Assembly: GCF_003072505.1 (NCBI RefSeq)
Contig: NZ_NTGB01000001.1
Location: 2,033,955-2,097,954 of the forward strand
DNA: 64,000 nt
Origin: Polynucleobacter rarus
GTDB lineage: Bacteria; Pseudomonadota; Gammaproteobacteria; Burkholderiales; Burkholderiaceae
Direction: 5' to 3'
The notes under the pieces were generated by a model. That model saw nothing but the letters and a program-made list of their open reading frames with translations. It made no database searches and was not told the DNA's origin. The number at the start of each line of letters is the position of its first letter. Within the stretch, counting starts at the first letter, position 1. This document shows positions 1-8,542 of this stretch, in pieces. A program made the position numbers and the translations under genes.

Positions 1-293
1 GGTTCGTAGTTAACCGAATTTTAGTCCCCATGATTAATGAGGCATTTTTTGTTTTAGGCGAAGGCTTAGCCAGTGCTGAAGATATTGATAATGGCATGAA
101 GTTAGGTTGTAACCAACCGATTGGCCCCCTAGCTCTTGCGGACTTAATTGGTCTTGATACTTGTCTTGCGATTATGGAAGTCTATTTTAATAACTTTAAT
201 GACTCCAAATACCGCCCTTGCCCATTACTCAGAGAAATGGTCGATGCCGGTTACTTAGGACGTAAAACGGGACGTGGTGTTTATCAATACTAA
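1..293 (+). CDS. hbd: 3-hydroxyacyl-CoA (3-hydroxybutyryl-CoA) dehydrogenase, C-terminal part
   Basis: Only the C-terminal ~97 residues are in the window; the frame is open back to base 3 (codons for [10 protein letters not shown] precede the first ATG at 30), so the gene starts upstream and the ATG is internal. The visible part is the C-terminal dimerisation domain of short-chain L-3-hydroxyacyl-CoA dehydrogenases: the hinge '[15 protein letters not shown]', then '[22 protein letters not shown]' split by normal spacing, and a closing '[11 protein letters not shown]'. The family oxidises (S)-3-hydroxybutyryl-CoA to acetoacetyl-CoA with NAD+. The NAD-binding half is outside the window, so substrate class is inferred from the C-terminus only. 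A terminator follows at 341-381. Confidence 0.88.
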   Translation, partial: FVVNRILVPMINEAFFVLGEGLASAEDIDNGMKLGCNQPIGPLALADLIGLDTCLAIMEVYFNNFNDSKYRPCPLLREMVDAGYLGRKTGRGVYQY

Positions 294-310
294 AAAAGTA
301 TTGGTCACAC

Positions 311-347
311 CCAAGCCGTTCGTTTAATCTGTTGAAATTTTGAGGGG
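311..347 (+). repeat. Left imperfect inverted repeat of a GC-rich islet
   Basis: This ~37-bp segment (core AAGCCGTTCG, then TTAATCT and TTGAAATTT, ending AGGGG) is matched in inverted orientation at 2122-2157 with two substitutions and a small indel. The two copies bracket ~1.8 kb of clearly GC-richer DNA. The heptamer TCACACC lies just outside each copy (305-311 and 2159-2165), with a 1-2 nt offset, and could be a target duplication. The ends do not match a transposon family I recognise. Confidence 0.75.
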
Positions 348-381
348 ATGCCTAAAACTAGAGGCGCACCCTCATTTTTTT
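341..381 (+). terminator. Rho-independent terminator after the hydroxyacyl-CoA dehydrogenase
   Basis: A stem of TGAGGG (341-346) with CCCTCA (369-374), extended after a short internal mismatch by GCCT/AGGC, is followed by a run of seven T (375-381). Its left arm overlaps the inner end of the left inverted repeat at 311-347, so islet insertion and terminator are interlocked. Confidence 0.7.
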
Positions 382-446
382 GGCAAATCCTTGCAGAAAA
401 AACCTTCCGCAGAATCACGAAGTGGCGCGGTCTATGGAGGCCGCCC

Positions 447-1154
447 CTACAACTGACGCTCTTTAATAGGTGGACGCCTCACACTCCAAGCCTTGCAGAA
501 GTGTTTGACGGTAGCCTTGGCCCCATGCAAGCTCAGTGAACCCAACAGATCGCCCTTGGTGTAAGGCGGATTTGTCAAGTCGGAAACGGCTTTTTCCAAC
601 GCCTCGGACACCCGATCCTGGGCCGATTGGAACAACAGATCGACGAAGGCGCCAGGACGTATCACTTCGATGCCAAGCCCCGCCATGTCTTTGGCCGCCA
701 AGTGTTTGACGTTGCTGGACACCAGAAAAATCCTATCGGAGACCATCCCCTCGCAAGCCAATAGGTGGCGCATTAATATCGCCGCTTGCGCGACGTGGAT
801 GTCACCCTTGTTGACTGCGGTTGGAACCTGTTTCGCGATGTGATTGGCGCCATAACCAATCAGCCTGTATTCGTCGCCAACGGCATTGCGGTAAGCGTTC
901 AACCTTTTTTCGGCTTTGCACTTGTCGTCGGCATGGGGAGAGGCCGCCTTATAGGCTTTAAGTTCTGCGCCCTTGAGCCTTTTGACCACTTGCGCCCAAT
1001 TCCGCAGAAACTCCGTTTCGATGTCAACGGTCCAGCGCGGGAAATAGAGGTCGCGAAGATCAAACAGTACATCGGACAGTCTGGGCGGCAGAAGCGCGTT
1101 CGCATCCAGTATGGCGTAGGTAGAACCCGTCGGCGTTAGCGGATGATCAGGCAC
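447..1154 (-). CDS. PIN-domain toxin (VapC-like ribonuclease) of a type II toxin-antitoxin pair
   Basis: Predicted 235-residue PIN-fold endoribonuclease. From the GTG start at 1154 the N-terminus contains 'YAILDANALLPPRLSDVLFDL' broken at the usual first acid (D17), then 'RWTVDIETEF' (acidic E46/E48) and 'NKGDIHVAQAAI' (D118), and the C-terminal 'SSNVKHL...GIEVIRPGAF' pattern of this PIN group. The upstream HTH gene ends at 1147, so GTG at 1154 gives an 8-nt stop/start overlap (GTGCCTGA) that suggests translational coupling; in-frame ATGs at 1205 or 1268 would give longer overlaps. High GC sets it apart from flanking genes. RNase activity and target are inferred from the family. Confidence 0.8.
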   Translation of the reverse strand: MPDHPLTPTGSTYAILDANALLPPRLSDVLFDLRDLYFPRWTVDIETEFLRNWAQVVKRLKGAELKAYKAASPHADDKCKAEKRLNAYRNAVGDEYRLIGYGANHIAKQVPTAVNKGDIHVAQAAILMRHLLACEGMVSDRIFLVSSNVKHLAAKDMAGLGIEVIRPGAFVDLLFQSAQDRVSEALEKAVSDLTNPPYTKGDLLGSLSLHGAKATVKHFCKAWSVRRPPIKERQL

Positions 1155-1680
1155 GACCGCGGCCCGGCGCGGCGATTTCGACGTAGACCGATTCTGCGAT
1201 GGCATACATACCAGCCTCCCTTGCTGCAGCCTTGTAGTCGGAAGAGCCTGGCATAGTAGCCTTCCCATGCTTACTCAACCATGCCCTAACGGAGGACTCT
1301 GGCACTCGGCGATGCCCCTTGGGTGTCGCCGAGGCCCCTTCGAGTTCTCCTGCATCGATAAGCATCGCCACATAAGGGCGGCTCTTCATCATCATCTGAG
1401 CGGCTTGCTCAGTAGAGAGCAATCGGTCTTCCGGCCCGGATTGGCGCCCATACGCGAGGAGCTCGTTGACCTCCAAGATGTGCAACTGGATTTGCTTGCG
1501 CGCCATCCTGCCATGTTCGTCACGGGCGTCGAGCACGTCATGCAAGGCCTTTGATAAGGTTGCTTTGTCCAAAGTGCCATTGGGGATTTTTTCGGCGATC
1601 AACTCCGCTACTTGGCTCAGCATGTCCAGTCCAACCAAGGCGGAACTGGAACGGTTGGTCTTTTTAAGAGTGGAGTGCAT
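1147..1680 (-). CDS. HTH (excisionase/MerR-like) antitoxin partnered with the PIN toxin
   Basis: 177 residues from the ATG at 1680, preceded by an AAGG-type ribosome site; a longer in-frame start at 1833 would read through the promoter and is rejected. Residues ~88-140 form an excisionase-type winged HTH: 'LLSTEQAAQMMMKSRPYV' followed by the wing with 'PKGHRRVPESSVRAWL'. The N-terminal ~80 residues are helical and unrecognised, and could be the dimerisation or toxin-neutralising part. Transcribed before the PIN gene and overlapping it. A palindrome inside its own promoter (1718-1730) suggests autoregulation. Function as antitoxin is inferred from the pairing and domain type. Confidence 0.78.
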   Translation of the reverse strand: MHSTLKKTNRSSSALVGLDMLSQVAELIAEKIPNGTLDKATLSKALHDVLDARDEHGRMARKQIQLHILEVNELLAYGRQSGPEDRLLSTEQAAQMMMKSRPYVAMLIDAGELEGASATPKGHRRVPESSVRAWLSKHGKATMPGSSDYKAAAREAGMYAIAESVYVEIAAPGRGRA

Positions 1681-1711
1681 AGGCGTTGACCTTATTTCGA
1701 TTTGTTTTTCG

Positions 1712-1739
1712 ATTATATTCGAAATTCGAAAAACTTCAA
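1712..1739 (-). promoter_or_regulatory. Promoter with embedded operator for the toxin-antitoxin operon
   Basis: On the minus strand a -35 TTGAAG (1739-1734) and a perfect -10 TATAAT (1717-1712) are separated by 16 bp. The 13 bp TTCGAATTTCGAA, an inverted repeat of TTCGAA with a 1-bp centre (1718-1730), fills most of the spacer, and two further TTCGA-like half sites lie downstream (1695-1700 and 1707-1712). This is the geometry expected when the HTH antitoxin represses its own promoter. Confidence 0.72.
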
Positions 1740-1832
1740 CCCCACCCCCGACTTTTGTGGGGAACTTTGGCCGGACAGGGAGGACATAGCCCCTCCTTGG
1801 AGGCCCTTTGCGGTCAGGGCGAAGTCCGTTCA

Positions 1833-1857
1833 TTTTTCAACAGATTAACGATCCGAC
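1833..1857. repeat. Third, partial copy of the islet terminal repeat
   Basis: The segment containing TTTCAACAGATTAACGA matches the TTTCAA(C/T)AGATTAA(n)CGA part of the terminal repeats, in the same orientation as the right copy. It lies just upstream of the toxin-antitoxin promoter, so left repeat plus this copy would bracket the TA operon alone. Shorter and weaker than the outer pair. Confidence 0.5.
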
Positions 1858-1899
1858 CAAATCAGGTCTATTAGGAGATCCGATTCGTTGGAGACGGTG

Positions 1900-2105
1900 C
1901 TATGGATAGGCCTGTACCAAGCGGGCGTAGTCAAAGACCGTCCATAGCCAGGTGAGGAAGCGAAAGGTGGCAGCCCAGCCAGCATCGAACCCTTTGCCCA
2001 GGCATCGACCTTAGCCGGGCAAGTCTCAGGGTCGAGGTTGATCCATGTGCGGACCCCGGGTCGCTGGCTGTGGAAGATTTCTTTCGCAGAAATGGTTCTG
2101 TCAAA
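1900..2105 (-). pseudogene. Frameshifted 3' fragment of an unknown gene at the islet's right end
   Basis: Reading the minus strand from 2105, an open frame gives FDRTISAKEIFHSQRPG and continues ~38 residues to AWAKG; near 1990 a one-base loss in a G run shifts the frame, after which FDAGWAATFRFLTW and DYARLVQAYP run to a TAG at 1900-1902. Both halves look protein-like and the GC content matches the islet. There is no start codon: a stop precedes the frame next to the right inverted repeat, so the gene appears truncated and frameshifted. I do not recognise the family. Confidence 0.4.
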
Positions 2106-2121
2106 TCATCAGAGCACATGG

Positions 2122-2157
2122 CCCCTGAAATTTCAATAGATTAAGCGAACGGCTTGG
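2122..2157 (-). repeat. Right imperfect inverted repeat of the GC-rich islet
   Basis: Inverted partner of 311-347; on the minus strand it reads CCAAGCCGTTCG, TTAATCT, TTGAAATTT, AGGGG in the same order. It ends only 28 bp from the stop codon of the copper ATPase gene, and no terminator is visible between them, so the insertion may have displaced that gene's own terminator. Confidence 0.75.
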
Positions 2158-2185
2158 TTCACACCACACCTTTTTTCACAGGTAG

Positions 2186-4501
2186 TTAAGCTTGTGACTT
2201 GGTGAATTGCAAGCGTAACGCATTACCAATCACTGAAACTGAACTCAAGCTCATCGCGAGTGCTGCGATCATCGGTGAAAGTAAGACTCCCGTTATAGGG
2301 TAGAACACACCTGCGGCGATAGTAATACCTACAGCGTTATAAAACAATGAAAAAAGCAAATTCTGCTTCATATTGTTCACTGTTTGGTGCGAAATATTGA
2401 TAGCTGTCGCAATACCACGAAGATCACCTTTCACCAAGGTAATCTGCGCACTATTCATGGCTACATCTGTACCTGTGCCCATAGCAATTCCAATATCCGC
2501 CTGCGCAAGGGCCGGGGCATCATTAATACCGTCGCCTGCCATGGCGACAATCAAACCTTCTTCTTGAAATTTTTTCACAAGTGCTAATTTATCAGCCGGC
2601 TTGTACTCACCGTAAACTTCATCAATACCGAGTTGAAGACCAATTGCCTTTGCAGTTGTTAAGCCATCTCCAGTAGCCATCACAATTTTCAAACCAGACG
2701 CTTTTAATCTTTTTAATGCTTCTGAGGTAGTCGATTTAATAGCATCATTTACAACCAGTAATCCTTTTAACTCATGATCAATCGCAAGATAGATTGAACT
2801 TGCTCCATTCTCTCGATAAAACTCTGCTTTTAGTTGAAGGGCTTCTATAGATATGCCTAACTGATTCATGAAGGCAGTATTGCCGAGACTAATCATTTGA
2901 CTCTCTATTTGGCCTTGAACACCTATACCAGTTTGTGACTGGAAATTCTCAACTTTATCCAAAACTAAGTTTTGTTTTTTAGCGGCAGTCACAATGGCCG
3001 CAGCCAGAGGATGTTCACTAGCTTGATCTATACTCGCCGCAATTCTCAAGACTTCCAAATTGCTAACATTATTGATACCAATTGCTTCCACAAAAGTGGG
3101 ATGACCCTCAGTTAAAGTACCCGTTTTATCCACAATGAGGGTATCTACTTTCTTAAGGTTTTCAATTGCCTGAGCGTCCCGAAATAATATTCCCTGAGTA
3201 GCCGCCTTGCCTGTTGCCACCATAATTGACATGGGGGTAGCTAGACCCAAGGCGCAAGGGCACGCGATAATCATGACAGATACTGCATTAATGAGTCCAA
3301 ATACCCAACTTGGATTTGGTCCAAAGAACCCCCAAATGAAGAAGGTGAGAACTGCTATTGAAACCACAGAGACAACAAAATATGAAGAGACTTGGTCCGC
3401 CATTCTTTGCATCGGCGCCTTAGAACGCTGGGCAAGTGCCACCATTTGTATCACTTGGGAAAGTACTGTCGCTGAGCCGACTTTTTCAGCACGCATGATT
3501 AAAGCACCGCTTGCATTCATCGTCGCGCCAATTAATGCATCTCCGGTACTTTTTGTCACTGGTATTGGCTCACCCGTTAACATCGATTCATCAACTGAAC
3601 TGGAACCACTCACCACCACGCCGTCAACTGGGACTTTTTCACCAGGACGAATACGAAGAATATCACCCACCACGACATCATTTAAATCAATATCTTCCTC
3701 AATACCGTCTGAATGAATAATTCTTGCTTGTTTAGGTGCCAACCCTAGTAATGATTTAATCGCTGCAGAAGTTTTAGAGCGTGCCTTCAACTCTAAAATT
3801 TGACCTAATAAAGTTAAAGAAATAATCACAACAGACGCTTCAAAATAGACTGATACGCGCCCCATCGAAATAAAAGATTGTGGAAAAATTTCTGGGGCAA
3901 TCGTTGCAACAGCACTATAAATATAAGCAGTACCCGTCCCAGCGCTAATCAGGGTCCACATATTAGGACTACGATTGATGATTGAATTCCACCCCTGAAC
4001 GAAAAATGGTAATCCCGCCCATAAAACAACTGGGGTTGCTAACAAAAATTCTACCCAAGACTGTTGGCTCATTTCTAACAAATGTAACTGATGACCAAAC
4101 ATGGCTAATACAAAAACAATAAGGGTTAGGGGTAATGAGTACCAAAAGCGCTTAAGAAAATCAATTAACTCGGGACTTTCTTCCTCGTCTAAATCAGGAA
4201 TCATTGCTTCTAGTGCCATGCCGCATTTTGGACAACTACCAGGATGGTCTTGAATGACCTCTGGATGCATTGGGCAGGTATAGATCGAACCAGCAACGAC
4301 AGGAATCTCTTTTTGAGTTTCTGGGTGAAGATAGGTGGAGGGAGATTTTAAAAATTTTGTGCAACATCCTGCACTACAAAAATAGTAAGGCTTACCTTCA
4401 AACATCGTATGATGCTTTGATTGCTCGCTGGTTTTCATGCCACAGACTAAATCTCTTAAATCTATATTTAAATTCTGTTCATTCGGTTGGTTTGAAGTCA
4501 T
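2186..4501 (-). CDS. copA: Copper-type heavy-metal P1B-ATPase with N-terminal YHS domain
   Basis: A 771-residue inner-membrane ATPase, probably exporting Cu(I) or Ag(I). Domains in order: a YHS metal-binding domain (~18-58, 'DLVCGMK...YYFCSAGC'), a heavy-metal-binding motif (~75-97, 'YTCPMHPEV...CPKCGM'), membrane helices, actuator TGEP (309-312), membrane CPC (414-416) in 'IIACPCALG', phosphorylation DKTGT (458-462), SEHP (495-498) and hinge GDGINDAP (656-663). CPC with this N-terminus is typical of Cu+/Ag+ pumps, but substrate is inferred. It replaces the classical HMA (CxxC) N-domain by YHS plus CPMHPE. Stands alone; divergent from the NRAMP-like gene across 226 bp, and I found no clear CueR operator there. 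Confidence 0.9.
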   Translation of the reverse strand: MTSNQPNEQNLNIDLRDLVCGMKTSEQSKHHTMFEGKPYYFCSAGCCTKFLKSPSTYLHPETQKEIPVVAGSIYTCPMHPEVIQDHPGSCPKCGMALEAMIPDLDEEESPELIDFLKRFWYSLPLTLIVFVLAMFGHQLHLLEMSQQSWVEFLLATPVVLWAGLPFFVQGWNSIINRSPNMWTLISAGTGTAYIYSAVATIAPEIFPQSFISMGRVSVYFEASVVIISLTLLGQILELKARSKTSAAIKSLLGLAPKQARIIHSDGIEEDIDLNDVVVGDILRIRPGEKVPVDGVVVSGSSSVDESMLTGEPIPVTKSTGDALIGATMNASGALIMRAEKVGSATVLSQVIQMVALAQRSKAPMQRMADQVSSYFVVSVVSIAVLTFFIWGFFGPNPSWVFGLINAVSVMIIACPCALGLATPMSIMVATGKAATQGILFRDAQAIENLKKVDTLIVDKTGTLTEGHPTFVEAIGINNVSNLEVLRIAASIDQASEHPLAAAIVTAAKKQNLVLDKVENFQSQTGIGVQGQIESQMISLGNTAFMNQLGISIEALQLKAEFYRENGASSIYLAIDHELKGLLVVNDAIKSTTSEALKRLKASGLKIVMATGDGLTTAKAIGLQLGIDEVYGEYKPADKLALVKKFQEEGLIVAMAGDGINDAPALAQADIGIAMGTGTDVAMNSAQITLVKGDLRGIATAINISHQTVNNMKQNLLFSLFYNAVGITIAAGVFYPITGVLLSPMIAALAMSLSSVSVIGNALRLQFTKSQA

Positions 4502-4727
4502 ATAGAAATCCTAGAAGCTAATTTTTTATGTTGCACAGTCAACACGAAAAAGACTTGATCTTTCAATGTACACCCTATTTTAATAAATGTGTATTTTAGT
4601 GAATTCAATTGCGTAATGCTGGAAATCGTAATCATATTATTTTTTAAATTAGGTACATAATGAAAGAGTACTTTTAATCTTTTTAATAATAATTTTAAAT
4701 TTCAGATCCTAAACTACGAGAGTCAAA

Positions 4728-6014
4728 GTGCTGACAATGCAAAGTCGATTTAAAGCTTTAATTCTTCGAATCAAAGAACATCCTTTAGCAAAATTTGGGC
4801 CTGGACTTGTAACCGGTGTTGCTGACGACGATCCAAGTGGAATTGTCACCTACTCTCAAGCCGGTGCTCAATTTGGCTTTAATATGCTCTGGACTATCCC
4901 ACTCACCTTTCCTTTGATGGTCGGCATACAGGTGGTTTGTGCAAGGCTAGGGAGAGTTACCGGAAAGGGACTAGCGGCGAATATTAAAACCCATTTCCCA
5001 CCCGTTATACTATGGCTAGTCGTTAGCCTCTTAGTGATCGCGAACACATTAAATATCGCGGCAGATGTGGCGGCAATGGGTGAGGTGGCTGAATTAGTAT
5101 TAGGTTTCAATCGACATCTCATGGCAGTCGCCTTTGCATTTTTGACGATTTTCTTACAGGTTTTCATTCCTTATCACCGCTATGTGATGTACTTAAAGTG
5201 GCTCACTTTATCTTTAATTTCCTATGCGTTAATTCTCTTTGTAGTTCATATTGATTGGTCAGAGGCGTTAAGAAAGACCGTTTTTCCCGAGTTCGAATGG
5301 AATGCCGGCGCTGCGGCAATAATTGTTGGTATTTTTGGTACAACCATCAGTCCCTACTTGTTTTTTTGGCAAGCTTCCCAAGAGGTAGAAGATATGAACC
5401 AGTCAGGCGGTGGGCCACTGGTATCCGATACAAGCACAGCGCAATTAGAGCTCAAACGCATTTCTTGGGATACCTGGTCTGGCATGTTCTACTCGAATGT
5501 TTCCGCTTACTTTATTGTGTTGGCGACTGGTGCCACCTTGTTTGCTGCTGGTATACATGATATTCAAACTGCTGCTCAAGCAGCCATGGCGCTTCGTCCC
5601 TTAGCTGGCGACTTTGCATTTGAATTATTCGCAATCGGTATGCTAGGGGTTGGACTAATAGGTATACCAGTTTTAGCAGGCTCTGCATCCTATGCCTTAT
5701 CAGAACTCATGGGATGGTCTTGGGGCTTAGAAAAAAATTGGCGTGAAGCACCAGGCTTTTATATAACCATTACCTTATGTGTTGGGGCAGCGATCTTTTT
5801 ACAGTATTTATCCATTAGTCCGATGAAAGCTTTGGTATGGAGCGCGATCACCAATGGCATTATTGCAGTACCTTTAATGTTGGTGATTATGATTTTATCT
5901 GCGAATAAAAAAGTAATGGGCGTGTTATCTTTACCGTGGCATATTAGTTTTCTGGGTTGGCTTGCAACTTTCATCATGTTATTGGCAGTCGCTCTGATGT
6001 TTCTTCAATTTTAG
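4728..6014 (+). CDS. NRAMP-family transporter with atypical metal-binding motifs
   Basis: 428-residue multi-spanning membrane protein of the SLC11/NRAMP fold. The TM1 unwound segment reads DDDPSG (33-38) where canonical Mn2+/Fe2+ NRAMPs have DPGN, and the TM6 segment reads TTISPYLFFWQ (205-215) where the canonical MPH motif would be. The scaffold (~11 helices, 'GRVTGKGLAANI' after TM2) is clear, but the missing Asn and Met ligands mean Mn/Fe selectivity cannot be assumed; a harder ion or another substrate is possible. Start taken at GTG 4728 (alternative ATG at 4737). Monocistronic, divergent from the P-ATPase. Confidence 0.82.
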   Translation: MLTMQSRFKALILRIKEHPLAKFGPGLVTGVADDDPSGIVTYSQAGAQFGFNMLWTIPLTFPLMVGIQVVCARLGRVTGKGLAANIKTHFPPVILWLVVSLLVIANTLNIAADVAAMGEVAELVLGFNRHLMAVAFAFLTIFLQVFIPYHRYVMYLKWLTLSLISYALILFVVHIDWSEALRKTVFPEFEWNAGAAAIIVGIFGTTISPYLFFWQASQEVEDMNQSGGGPLVSDTSTAQLELKRISWDTWSGMFYSNVSAYFIVLATGATLFAAGIHDIQTAAQAAMALRPLAGDFAFELFAIGMLGVGLIGIPVLAGSASYALSELMGWSWGLEKNWREAPGFYITITLCVGAAIFLQYLSISPMKALVWSAITNGIIAVPLMLVIMILSANKKVMGVLSLPWHISFLGWLATFIMLLAVALMFLQF

Positions 6015-6122
6015 GTAAAAGCAAAAGCTAACATCGCTGGATCATCTAAAAAGGAATAGGTCAAAAATATACTGAACCGGTAGAGTATTGGAGTTATTTT
6101 TTGTATGATTGGCTGCATTATT

Positions 6123-6917
6123 TTAGAGATTTTGATTGTTCCAAAGTAGCGCATCCATTGCTAGGATTCCATAACTAATACCACCATCAATCATTTCAAG
6201 TTGATCATTTGCGAATCTGGCACCTAAGGCAATAAACAAGGGTAAGAAATGTTCTTCTGTTGGATGAGCTCTTAAGGCATTTGGTGCACATTGTCGATAA
6301 TTCAAAAGTTCTTCGAGTCTGTCCTCAACAATAGCCGTATTAACCCAAGCGGAAAACTCCTTCACATAGGGCAAATCACCTTGTGAACCCAGTCTTAAGT
6401 CGCTTAAATTATGAGTCATACTACCTGAGCAAAGAAGCAAAACTCCCTCTGATCGCAAACCAGCAATTGCTTGCCCTAAATGGTAAGAATCACGCGAATC
6501 AAAAGAATGGGGTAGAGATACTTGAAACACTGGTAAATTTGCCTCAGGTAATAGGTGCATGAGTGGCGTCCAAGCACCATGATCCAAGCCCCGTGTATTA
6601 TTTTCATGAACTTGAAAACCCGCTTGTTTTAAAACATCTAACACGTGCGATGCGACTGAAGGGCTTCCAAGCGCTGGATAATTTAATTCGTACAGAGGCT
6701 TAGGGAACCCATAAAAATCATGAATTGTTTCTGGCTTAGCAGTTGTCATGACTTCCAAGACGTCTGTCTGCCAATGTGGAGAAACAACCAAAATGGCGTT
6801 GATATTAGTGAGGCTCTTCCCAATCATATTTAATTCTTGCCCAAGCACTCCTGGTTCCAATGCAAAGGTAGGTGCACCGTGTGAAATAAATGATAGTGGC
6901 GCAATTGGTAAAGGCAT
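6123..6917 (-). CDS. ygiD: DODA-type extradiol ring-cleavage dioxygenase (YgiD family)
   Basis: 264 residues, full length for the class III extradiol (LigB-like) YgiD/4,5-DOPA dioxygenase family, a cytosolic non-haem metal enzyme opening catechol-type rings. Metal-ligand histidines are visible in 'SFISHGAP' (H13) and 'VVSPHWQ' (H48), with further conserved pieces 'DFYGFPKPLYEL', 'DHGAWTPLMHL' and 'CSGSMTHNL'. It sits 32 bp downstream of oxyR on the same strand and may share its transcript. The physiological substrate is not evident from the context. Confidence 0.88.
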   Translation of the reverse strand: MPLPIAPLSFISHGAPTFALEPGVLGQELNMIGKSLTNINAILVVSPHWQTDVLEVMTTAKPETIHDFYGFPKPLYELNYPALGSPSVASHVLDVLKQAGFQVHENNTRGLDHGAWTPLMHLLPEANLPVFQVSLPHSFDSRDSYHLGQAIAGLRSEGVLLLCSGSMTHNLSDLRLGSQGDLPYVKEFSAWVNTAIVEDRLEELLNYRQCAPNALRAHPTEEHFLPLFIALGARFANDQLEMIDGGISYGILAMDALLWNNQNL

Positions 6918-6949
6918 ATTGGTCTCTTTCTAAATAAAACTTGAAATAG

Positions 6950-7840
6950 TTAGCTCTTGATTACTTTAACTAAGGCATTAAACTCTTCAATCCTGGCCGT
7001 AGATGGTCTAGCAATCAAGGCAATTTTTCGCTTCGGCGTTGGGATTGCTAGTGGTCTGGCAATTAACTGCGTATTACTTAACAATCCTGAATGTACTGCC
7101 ATTTTAGGCAATAAGGCAATTCCTAAACCCGACTCCACCATTTGTACTAATGTCAATAAACTGGTCGCCTCAATGCCATTATGGCTCACAAGTTCACTTC
7201 TACGACAAGCTTTTAAGGTGTGTTCCCGAATACAGTGACCGTCCTCGAGTAATAAAATACGATCACTCATCTGATGGCTTAAATGGAGATCTTTCTTGTT
7301 AAAGATCGGATCGCCCTCTTTCGCAATTAACCAAAACTCATCATCGAACAGCTCTTTGACTAAAAATCCCTCGGTATCATAAGGTAGGGCAATCAATGCA
7401 AAATCCAGTTCATGTCGATCTAATTTATTTATTAAATTTCCTGATAAGTCTTCTCTTAAGGCAATTTGTAAATCAGGGTATTGTTCCCTCATTTTCGGCA
7501 TCAGAGTTGGTAATATGAAAGGGGCTATGGTTGGGATGACGCCGAGTTTAATCACACCAACCATGGAACCAGCATAACTATCGACAAAATCAACTAAATC
7601 ATCAGCTTGCGCTAGCAGACGTTCTGCTCGATCGATCACTTCTTGACCGATTGGGGTAATCGAGACAGTTTGTTTATCTCTTTCAACTAACTGTACCCCT
7701 AAAGTAGTTTCAAGTTCTTTCAAACCTGCACTTAAAGTGGATTGACCAACAAAGCAAAGTGCAGCTGCCTCAGTAAAACTAAGGGTTTTATTTAACGCCT
7801 GTAAATAGCGTAACTGCTTGATAGTTGGTATTGCAGCCAT
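6950..7840 (-). CDS. oxyR: OxyR, LysR-family peroxide sensor and activator
   Basis: 296 residues from the ATG at 7840, preceded by GAGGAA; the frame extends six codons further but lacks a ribosome site there. N-terminal winged HTH (~7-60, 'FTEAAALCFVGQSTLSAGLKEL'), C-terminal sensor domain with the redox pair C203 and C212 in 'LLEDGHCIREHTLKACRR', the nine-residue spacing found in OxyR. Peroxide oxidises these cysteines to a disulfide and converts the tetramer to an activator. Divergent from ahpC across 122 bp, which is the natural site of action. Confidence 0.93.
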   Translation of the reverse strand: MAAIPTIKQLRYLQALNKTLSFTEAAALCFVGQSTLSAGLKELETTLGVQLVERDKQTVSITPIGQEVIDRAERLLAQADDLVDFVDSYAGSMVGVIKLGVIPTIAPFILPTLMPKMREQYPDLQIALREDLSGNLINKLDRHELDFALIALPYDTEGFLVKELFDDEFWLIAKEGDPIFNKKDLHLSHQMSDRILLLEDGHCIREHTLKACRRSELVSHNGIEATSLLTLVQMVESGLGIALLPKMAVHSGLLSNTQLIARPLAIPTPKRKIALIARPSTARIEEFNALVKVIKS

Positions 7841-7962
7841 GAATTTCCTCTTTATCAATAAAATCGATTAACAAGATCAATTTTATTCAATTTACAACTA
7901 TTCGACAATACTACACAATAGCATCTGTCGTAACCCACTTTAATTTTATTATAGGAAAAACC

Positions 7963-8526
7963 ATGTCACTTATTAATACACAAGTAGCACCATTTAAAAA
8001 CCAAGCTTTTCACAATGGCAAGTTCATTACAGTAACAGAAGAGTCCCTCAAAGGAAAATGGTCAGTATTTATTTTCATGCCTGCAGCTTTCACATTTAAC
8101 TGCCCAACTGAAATTGAAGATGCTGCTAATAGCTATGCTGCTTTCCAAAAAGCAGGTACAGAAGTTTACATCATTACAACTGATACACAGTTCTCACACA
8201 AAGTATGGCACGAAACTTCACCAGCAGTTGGCAAAGCACAATTCCCACTCGTTGGCGATCCAACACATGCTTTAACACGCGCTTTCGGTGTTCATATTGA
8301 AGAAGAAGGTTTAGCACTCCGCGGAACATTCATCATCAATCCAGAGGGCATGATTAAGACTGCTGAGATTCATTCCAATGAAATCGCTCGTGATGTATCA
8401 GAGACATTACGTAAATTACAAGCTGCTCAATATACTGCTGCTCACCCAGGTGAAGTATGTCCAGCTAAATGGAAAGAAGGCGCACAGACTTTGACTCCAT
8501 CTTTAGACTTAGTTGGAAAAATCTAA
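7963..8526 (+). CDS. ahpC: AhpC, alkyl hydroperoxide reductase peroxiredoxin subunit
   Basis: 187 residues, the usual length of typical 2-Cys peroxiredoxins. Peroxidatic cysteine C47 lies in 'FTFNCPTEIED' and resolving cysteine C166 in 'GEVCPAKW'. The cytosolic enzyme reduces H2O2, organic peroxides and peroxynitrite and is recycled by AhpF, encoded next. Good ribosome site (TATAGGAAA) before ATG. Divergent oxyR implies peroxide induction. A tetraloop hairpin separates it from ahpF. Confidence 0.96.
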   Translation: MSLINTQVAPFKNQAFHNGKFITVTEESLKGKWSVFIFMPAAFTFNCPTEIEDAANSYAAFQKAGTEVYIITTDTQFSHKVWHETSPAVGKAQFPLVGDPTHALTRAFGVHIEEEGLALRGTFIINPEGMIKTAEIHSNEIARDVSETLRKLQAAQYTAAHPGEVCPAKWKEGAQTLTPSLDLVGKI

Positions 8527-8542
8527 TTAATTAGATTCAACA

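Noticed and set aside
311..347. Tn3-family terminal repeat or integron attC site
   Set aside because: The repeat lacks the outward GGGG...TAAG layout of Tn3 ends and the paired 7-bp core sites of attC; there is no transposase, resolvase or integrase in the islet.
899..1139. Long frames on both strands within the PIN toxin gene
   Set aside because: High GC makes spurious open frames; only the minus-strand frame at 447-1154 shows PIN motifs and sits correctly relative to the antitoxin.
4502..4727. CueR-type operator between copA and the NRAMP-like gene
   Set aside because: No 19-bp-spaced promoter with an ACCTTCC-type dyad could be recognised in the 226-bp gap.
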